Made by a program: the position numbers and the translations under genes. Positions 57,830 through 64,000 of a DNA stretch of 64,000 bases are shown here, piece by piece. Origin of the DNA: Nageia nagi (lineage: Eukaryota > Pinophyta); contig JBITNC010000001.1 in the NCBI GenBank assembly GCA_050084985.1, forward strand, positions 66,092,001-66,156,000. Reading direction: 5' to 3'. The notes beneath the pieces were generated by a model. That model ran no database searches, had not been told where the DNA came from, and saw only the letters and a list, made by a program, of their open reading frames with translations. Within the stretch, counting starts at the first letter, position 1. Each line of letters opens with the position of its first letter.

Positions 57830-58866
57830 ATATACTTCCAAAGTAAGGATGATAATTGTTGTATCTATACTTGCTTGGAATTTAACAATTTATCATCCAA
57901 AAAATCTTCTAGGATTTGATAAATCTTTTAGGATCCAACAAATCTCCTAGGGATATCCTATGAATCTTTTAGATCTTGGGAAACTTTAAATATTCCTAAT
58001 AATATGTTGCATTCTAATACCTATTATTGTGCTCTTATTGGTTTTTTATAAAGTTATTATCATATTACACCAAAAAAAACCTTTCACAAAGGCTAAATTA
58101 TGATATAAAAAATTCAGAAATTTAAACCTACCTTAAGAGAGCTAATAAATGATGATTTAAAACCATCCTACTAAACCATAAGAGGGTGGTTTAAAACCAT
58201 TATTAAAAAATATTTCCCTAAAATCACCAAAGTTTTATTACATGAGCTTTTTAATTTCACATGATTTGGTAGAGTTGAAAGGGTTTTATTCGGTTTCAAG
58301 TAAGAATAAGGAGTGGATAGGAGCAAGGCATGGGGTGATATAGTTTTTTAGGGGGAATGTGTAAAATATCCTCAATAATCCTAGGTGTAAACCCATCCCA
58401 AGCCTTCCATATCTCTCCAAAATGTAAATATCCTATTTAAAAAATACAACAAAACCCTCCAACATGTAGAATAAAACATCAATAAAGATACTAATAATCC
58501 TAAGAAACCCCAACCCATTGAATAAAACACTCATAAGGAAATTAAGGAGGGTATGTATGATAATGGATGCAACAAGAAAGAATACAAATTCTCTCTTAGA
58601 CTCACCAATTATGGTGAAGAAGGAAATAAGTGAAAAATGATGAAGATTTTGAGGTCTTTGATAGAAGGGATGTCAAATGCCCTAGGTTGGATACAATGAA
58701 TGAAAAAGAGAAGGAAATTGAAAAATAATGGGTTTGTTCCTATGGATTGTGAGCAATTATTATTTGATGATTCGAAATATTTGCCTAATTTTTCCTAGGT
58801 CTATGATTATGTTAAAGTAAAGAAAAGGGATTCAATGAAGTAGGACATTGAACAAGATGGAATCCC
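57830..58866. other. No gene recognised
   Basis: AT-rich. A short repeated motif (AATCTTTTAG / AATCTCCTAG) occurs at 57905-57970. No domain seen. Confidence 0.5.
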
Positions 58867-59319
58867 TTCATTAGGGTTTATGGAAAATGCAAGGATTTAA
58901 TGGATTATAATAAAGTGTTTGATAAAATTCCTATACAATATATCTATTCATGGAGTTTTAAGATCAAAATGTCTACATAAGGATGTTGATGATACCCTAG
59001 ATTTATTCTATTAAATATGAGAATAAAGATTCAACCTAATGAGTTTACCTTTATGATTGCGCTTAAAATAAATAAAAATTTAGAGAAGTCTTTACAATGA
59101 GGTGCAATGATTTATGGAAAGATAATAAGGACTAGATTTGAATTTGATATTGTTGTGGACATCACCCTCATGGATATGTATACCAAATGTGGTAGTTTGG
59201 AGGATACATGCAATTATTCAAGACATTATGTCATCATGATTTTATCTCATGAAATTATAGATATAAGAAATGTAATGGTACCATTTCACAATTTTCTTCT
59301 CTACAAACCATCTTGCTAA
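58867..59319 (+). pseudogene. PPR protein pseudogene fragment (PLS class)
   Basis: One plus frame with four stops. Blocks: FIRVYGKCKDLMDYNKVFDK, IPIQYIYSWSF, then RIKIQPNEFTFMIALK, AMIYGKIIRTRFEFDIVV and LMDMYTKCGSLED. These are the PPR signatures VFDxMPxRDxxSWxxM, PNEFTFxxxLxAC, GKxIHGxIIKTGFExDVVV and LxDMYxKCGSLEDA. PPR proteins of this class usually act in organelle RNA editing. It is a short degraded piece, with no targeting peptide or E/DYW end seen. Confidence 0.85.
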
Positions 59320-60109
59320 TGAGGATTCCATCTTATTTGAGAGTTGAGAGTATTTATATTTTTAGTAAGAAAAATATGCATTATATTATTCAAACACCCA
59401 TCTTGATAAAGTTATGTGAGAGTGATATTCATATGAATATGGAGATGATCATTTTGATGGGTAATTAATGAGTATACAAGATCAACACAAATGCAAAAAT
59501 TTCTAGTTATCATTCTCATGCTGGGATTGCATATATAATTTTTGGATCAAAAGAGGATTGGGATAGGATCAAGAGAACTATATTAGCTCTCTATCACCTA
59601 TTAAATAAATATACTCTACATTTGAACTTGGATTCATCCTGAAGAGAGAGGTGAGTATATTAGAGTATATGAGAACCTATCCCATTTTTCACAAAGGTGG
59701 GTAATATGTACTTGACCAAGAAGGCTTATATGGTTACCTATAAATGATACACTATGATTTTCAATACACTTCATGGTGAAATAATTCTTTTGAGAAGAAT
59801 CTAAGAATGAAATTTATTTATCAATAATAGTAAATTATATTATCGACCACTTGTCATTCAGCATGGTATGCATTTTTCTTTATTCAATAACACATACAAT
59901 TTTTTATTTAAACTTAACTCATGCTCAAATATATCCATGATATTTTTAGAATAGATTTCAACTAAAATTAAGGATTTTTACATTAACAAGATTATATATA
60001 TATTTTTGGTAAAATATAGATAAGTATATGGGTTCTCTTTAATAGTAGAGTAGGCATGGGTTCATTATATTGAGTCAAAGATTAGTTTTAATAAAGTATT
60101 TATAGGCCT
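59320..60109. other. No gene recognised
   Basis: AT-rich sequence between two PPR fragments of opposite orientation; no domain I could support. Confidence 0.5.
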
Positions 60110-61130
60110 AACATACTAGAACTGCATGCACAATTGCATACAACTAGAACACATACAAAGGTTATATTGTGAGGGTTGGTTACCAACTTATTCATTAGAT
60201 CCAAGAGTTTAAGGTAATTATTTATGTATCCATGAACTATATATCCTCAAATCATTGCATTCCATGAATATTTATTTGCATCATGCATATTGTCAAATAA
60301 TTATTTGGCCTTGTCTATTCTTCTATATTTTTATACATATATATCAAAGCAATCACAACTATATTGTTCAATAAATAATTATCTTCAACTACTCTTTGAT
60401 GGATATCCATACCTTATTCTAAATCTTAAAAGTATTGAGGTCCTTTTAATTTTTTTTATTTTATATATATCTTGAAATCATTTCTTTCCATAATACAATA
60501 CTTTATTGAGGCATTTTAAAAATGAAGTTTAAAGCTTCCTCAAGATAGCCTTAATGAACAAGAAGGTCAACAACACATCCATAATGATTCATCCTAGGAA
60601 TAATGTAAAAAGAGTTGCTCATGTTATTAACATATTTACAACCTCATCTATTAGACTTGAATGGATACATATAAGAAGAATACATACAAAGGTTATGCTA
60701 CTAGGGTTGGTTATCAAGTGCTTCATTAGATCAAATTTGTAGTCATGAATTGCATATCCTTCAATCATTGTATTCTATGAAATTGTATCTACATCATGCA
60801 TCTTATGAAATAACTCCCAAGCCTTATCTATTATTTTACATTTTGCATACATGTATGTTAGGGAATTCATAAACATAATATTTTATGAAAAATCATTTAC
60901 AGATCCTCTTTGATGGATTTCCATAACCTCTTCTAGATTTCCAATGTGGCACATGCTAGAAGAAAGTTTGCAAATGCTATAGAGTCTAGCTTTAAAATTG
61001 ATAATTTCATCCACTTAAAAGTCTCTAGAACCTTTTTACAAGTTCTATTTTGTGCATATCATATAATCATTATATTACATGAGATAGTACTCCATCAAAG
61101 TATTTTTAAAATGGAGCAGGGTAAATTTTA
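60110..61130 (-). pseudogene. PPR protein pseudogene with internal duplication
   Basis: Minus strand. The first module (61130-60541) reads YAQNRTCKKVLETFKWMK, DSIAFANFLLACATLE, NSLTYMYAKCKIIDKAWELF, HKMHDVDTIS, stop, NTMIEGYAIH, PSSITFVCILLICIH, and RMNHYGCVVDLLVH, all classic PLS-class blocks. The second module (60490-60110) repeats part of this: MDIHQRVVEDNYLLNNIVV, ALIYMYKNIEE, MHDANxFSW-like and NITFVCVL-like blocks. The DNA also matches (ACATACAAAGGTTAT at 60154 and 60685). It has many stops and frame changes and is non-functional. Confidence 0.82.
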
Positions 61131-61249
61131 AAACCCCTCCTCTTAAATCGACATATAAAATCCTAATGAATCTTCTAGTGAATCTTTTAGAAACTTGTTT
61201 AAAAATGATGGTAATATGATAAATAGGTACCCAATTTTTATACAAAGTT

Positions 61250-61615
61250 TAAAAAAAGATGTAAAATATTGGCATCAATTTTGTAACCAAATCAACACCA
61301 AATATTTTGCAACAAATTCATAAAATACTTTGCATTCAATTTAACACCAAATCTAGATTTTATGCAACTATTTCAACATCAAATATTTTGTAATCGATCC
61401 AACATCACATATGGATAAAACCAATCTAACATCATGTAATTGGTCAATTTGATAAAATATGCAACTAGGTGGAGGCCATGAGATATGCAACTAGGTCAAG
61501 ACCATTGAACATACAACTAAGTGTTTAGAGCATTTCATCTTAACATTTTATGAGGTTGGGCATAATTTGAATCTTGTAAAATATATCAACCATATTCAAT
61601 AGCCCTTAAGTTTTT
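61250..61615. repeat. Degenerate short repeats leading into satellite
   Basis: Recurrent 'aacatcaaatattttg' and 'atatgcaactaggt' words (61290-61500) with irregular spacing. No coding signal. Confidence 0.55.
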
Positions 61616-61618
61616 TTA

Positions 61619-63333
61619 GAGACATATATAATGGCTAAAAATGATATACCATTGGAAATTTCACAAAAAACCCTTTCCAACGAGTGTTTACATGATCCCT
61701 TTTGCTCAAAACATGAGCCCAATGCATGCATTTGAAGTTTTTTACCGGATGCAGGAAAATGCAATTGGTTCAAATGCATAAATATGCATTCAATCCATAG
61801 CTTTTTATAGAGATATATACTAGATAAAATGATACACCATTGAAAATTTCATAAAAATCCTTTTCCAACGAGTGGTTACATGACCTCTTTTGCTTAAAAA
61901 ATAATCTCGATGTATGCATTTGAAGTTTCCTATTAGATGCAACAAAATGTAGCTGACCTAGAAGAATATCTATATGTTTGGGCTAGCTACATTAGATATG
62001 GATTTGGGCCAAATGCATTTTCTTGCATCTGATAGGAAACTTCAAACACATGCCTCGAGATCATTTTTTTAGCAAAATGGATCATGTAACCACTTGTTGG
62101 AAAGGTTTTTTCATGAACTTTCCAATGTTGAATCATTTCCTCCATTCAATTTCTCTAGAAAATGTTATGGTATTTTGAAAATGGATGATCTATTTTTCAA
62201 ACTTCAAATTATCCACCATTACCCATAACTTTTTCTAGAGACATCTAATGGGAAACAATGATACACAATTGGAAAGTTTATGAAACAACCCTTTCCAAAG
62301 AGTGGTTACATGACCTCTTTTATTCAAAAAATAAGCCTAGGGCATGCATTTTAAGTTTCTTATGAGATGCAAGAAAATATAGCCAACTCGAATGCATAAA
62401 TATGCATCTAATCTAGTTGCATATATGTGCATTTTGGTTGATTGCATTTTTTTGCATCCAGTAGGAAATTTTAAATGCATGCCTCAGGCTCTTTTTTGAG
62501 CAAAAGTGATCATGTAACCATTTGTTGAAAATATTTTTTATGAGCTTTCTAATGGTGTATCATTTTCACCTATTAGATCTCTCTAGAAAAAGTTATGCCC
62601 TTTTGAAAATGTTTGATCTATTTTTCATGCTTCAAATTATACACCATTTCCCATAACATTTTCTAGAGATGTCTAATGGAGAAAACTAATACACCATTGG
62701 AAAGTCCATAAAAAATCCTTTCTAATGAGTGGTTACATGATCACTTTTGCTCAAAGAATGAGACGAATGCATGCATTTGAAGTTTACTACTTGATGTAAG
62801 AAAATGTTGTTGGCTTGGATGCATAGATATGTATCCAAATCAATTGCATAGGCCCTATTAGATGCCAAAAAATATAGCCAGCTTAGATGCACATTTCCTA
62901 CCAGATATAAGAAAATGTAGTTGACCTAGATGCACATATATGCATTTGACTCAGTTGCATAGGCTTATACAATCAGGTAGGATGCATATTTGTACATTCA
63001 AGCTAGTTACATAAGCCTATGTAATTGGGTTAGATGCATATATGTGTATCTGGGTCAGCTACATAAGCTTATACATCTAAGTCATATGCATATATATGCA
63101 TCTAGTCCATGCATTTGACCCCATTGCATAAGCCTATGAAACCTAGTCGGATGCATATCTATGCATTCAAGCTGACTGTATTTTCTACCATCTTGGAGGA
63201 AAATTCAACTGCATATATTGTACTTAATATTTGAGAAAAAGGGATCATGTAACCACTTGTTATAAAGGATTTTCATGAAATTTCCAATAGTGTATTATTT
63301 TCCCCCATTGGATGTCTCTAAAATATGTTATAG
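61619..63333. repeat. Seven ~150-bp modules in alternating orientation
   Basis: A ~150-bp module occurs directly at 61619-61762, 61809-61950, 62224-62380 and 62652-62806, and inverted at 62016-62172, 62444-62597 and 63179-63333. Recognisable words are TCTAGAGACATCTAATGG, GATACACCATTGGAAA, GAGTGGTTACATGA and GCATGCATTTGAAGTTTC. The pairs 62016-62380 and 62444-62806 form large inverted repeats. Confidence 0.88.
62815..63178. repeat. ~55-bp tandem repeat array
   Basis: Diverged units built on 'gatgcatatatatgcatct' plus 'agctacataagcctata', about six times between modules of the inverted-repeat cluster. Confidence 0.75.
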
Positions 63334-63339
63334 CATTTT

Positions 63340-63860
63340 GAAGATAGTTCTAATTCAATTGTAGAATATGGTTTCAACCTAGTTACAAAATATGGATGTA
63401 AATTGATTGTAGGTAGATGGTTTAGGCCCAATTATAGAAGATGGGTCTAGCCTAATTATAAAAGATGGTTTTGAATTGATTGTAGGTTTATGGTTTCAAC
63501 CTAGTTGTAAGTAGATGGTTCCAATCCAGATGAAGGTAGTTGGTTCTAACCTAGTTGCAGCTACTTAGTTCCAACCCAGTTGCAGGTAATGGTTTCAACT
63601 TGGTTATAGGACTATGGTCCTAACATGGATGTAGGTTCCTACCTAGTTACAGGTAATTGGTTCTGATTTGAATGTAGATTCTAACCTAGTTATAGGAAAA
63701 ATATTTCTAGATGCAAGTATTAACCCAAATGCATTCAAAATATTTGGACTTGGATGCAAGTTCTAACCTGATTGTAGGTAAATGGTTCTAACTAATTGTA
63801 GGCAAATGGTTCTGACCTAGTTACAAGAATATGGTTCTGATCTAGTTGGAAGGTTGGACT
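63340..63860. repeat. Minisatellite of ~26-30 bp units
   Basis: About 15 or more degenerate copies of GTAGGTAAATGGTTCTAACC then TAGTT. Unit length and sequence vary. No open frame runs through it. Confidence 0.8.
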
Positions 63861-64000
63861 CGATGTAGGAAGAAGGTTCCAAAACTATTTTATTGGATCA
63901 TAATATCATAAATTGAGTGCAAACTCAAGGTTGTTAGTTAATAACTTCCTCCTCTATCATGCGATGGTATGGAAAGGGAGTTTGATATGTATATAAATAT
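63861..64000. other. End of window, nothing recognised
   Basis: Non-repeat AT-rich sequence without a visible feature. Confidence 0.5.

Noticed and set aside
1-64000. CRISPR array or bacterial operon
   Set aside because: No regular spacer-repeat structure and no bacterial gene; all evidence is of plant nuclear repeats.

Overview
The window looks like nuclear DNA of a land plant with a large, repeat-filled, AT-rich genome. The evidence is nested Ty1-copia and Ty3-gypsy LTR retrotransposons primed by initiator tRNA-Met, an EnSpm/CACTA DNA transposon, plant L1-type LINE pieces with DUF4283 and zf-RVT regions, a tRNA-derived SINE, and degraded PLS-class PPR sequence. I cannot name the species; a conifer or other large-genome seed plant would fit. 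No intact cellular gene is visible. Nearly every coding stretch is broken by stops and frameshifts.

Layout. 1-2165: AT-rich sequence with short tandem duplications. 2166-8548: minus-strand gypsy element B (LTRs 2751-3474 and 8188-8548, running into an N gap), apparently inserted in an older relative, A. 8649-9260: a minus-strand degraded reading frame I cannot name. 9287-10890 and 27449-27640: gag and integrase-end remnants of a plus-strand gypsy, E, on the two sides of copia element D. 10895-27404: copia D, minus strand, with PBS, gag, protease, integrase, RT, RNase H and PPT. D is itself interrupted twice inside RNase H: by a complete 6.9-kb plus-strand gypsy, C (12285-19181), and by a 510-bp solo LTR (19598-20107). 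At both sites the copia frame reads through once the insert is removed.

28727-33480: an unknown open frame, then a CACTA transposase region (Transposase_21, DUF4218, DUF4216) ending in a canonical TAGTG terminus. 33481-37940: no recognisable gene. 37945-39495: LINE 3' end with A tail. 39533-44299: plus-strand copia F with both LTRs. 45337-45669: LTR and PBS of element H. 45860-53266: minus-strand element G1, which has copia-type ends and a gag start but a long acidic reading frame instead of pol. Inside it lies G2, an integrase-less copia without a 5' LTR, flanked by 152-bp direct repeats of G1 sequence.

54880-55560: LINE ORF1. 55811-56279: two tandem tRNA-derived SINE units. 56283-56935: an acidic frame upstream of an LTR (57304-57829). 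58867-59319 (+) and 60110-61130 (-): PPR pseudogene pieces. 61250-63860: a complex satellite region with seven related modules in alternating direct and inverted orientation, followed by minisatellites.

Relative ages from nesting: E is older than D, and D is older than C and the solo LTR. H is probably older than G1, and G1 is older than G2. A is older than B. The strongest candidates for something undescribed are the G1 acidic frame, the alternating inverted-repeat cluster, and the unnamed frames at 8649-9260 and 28727-29062.
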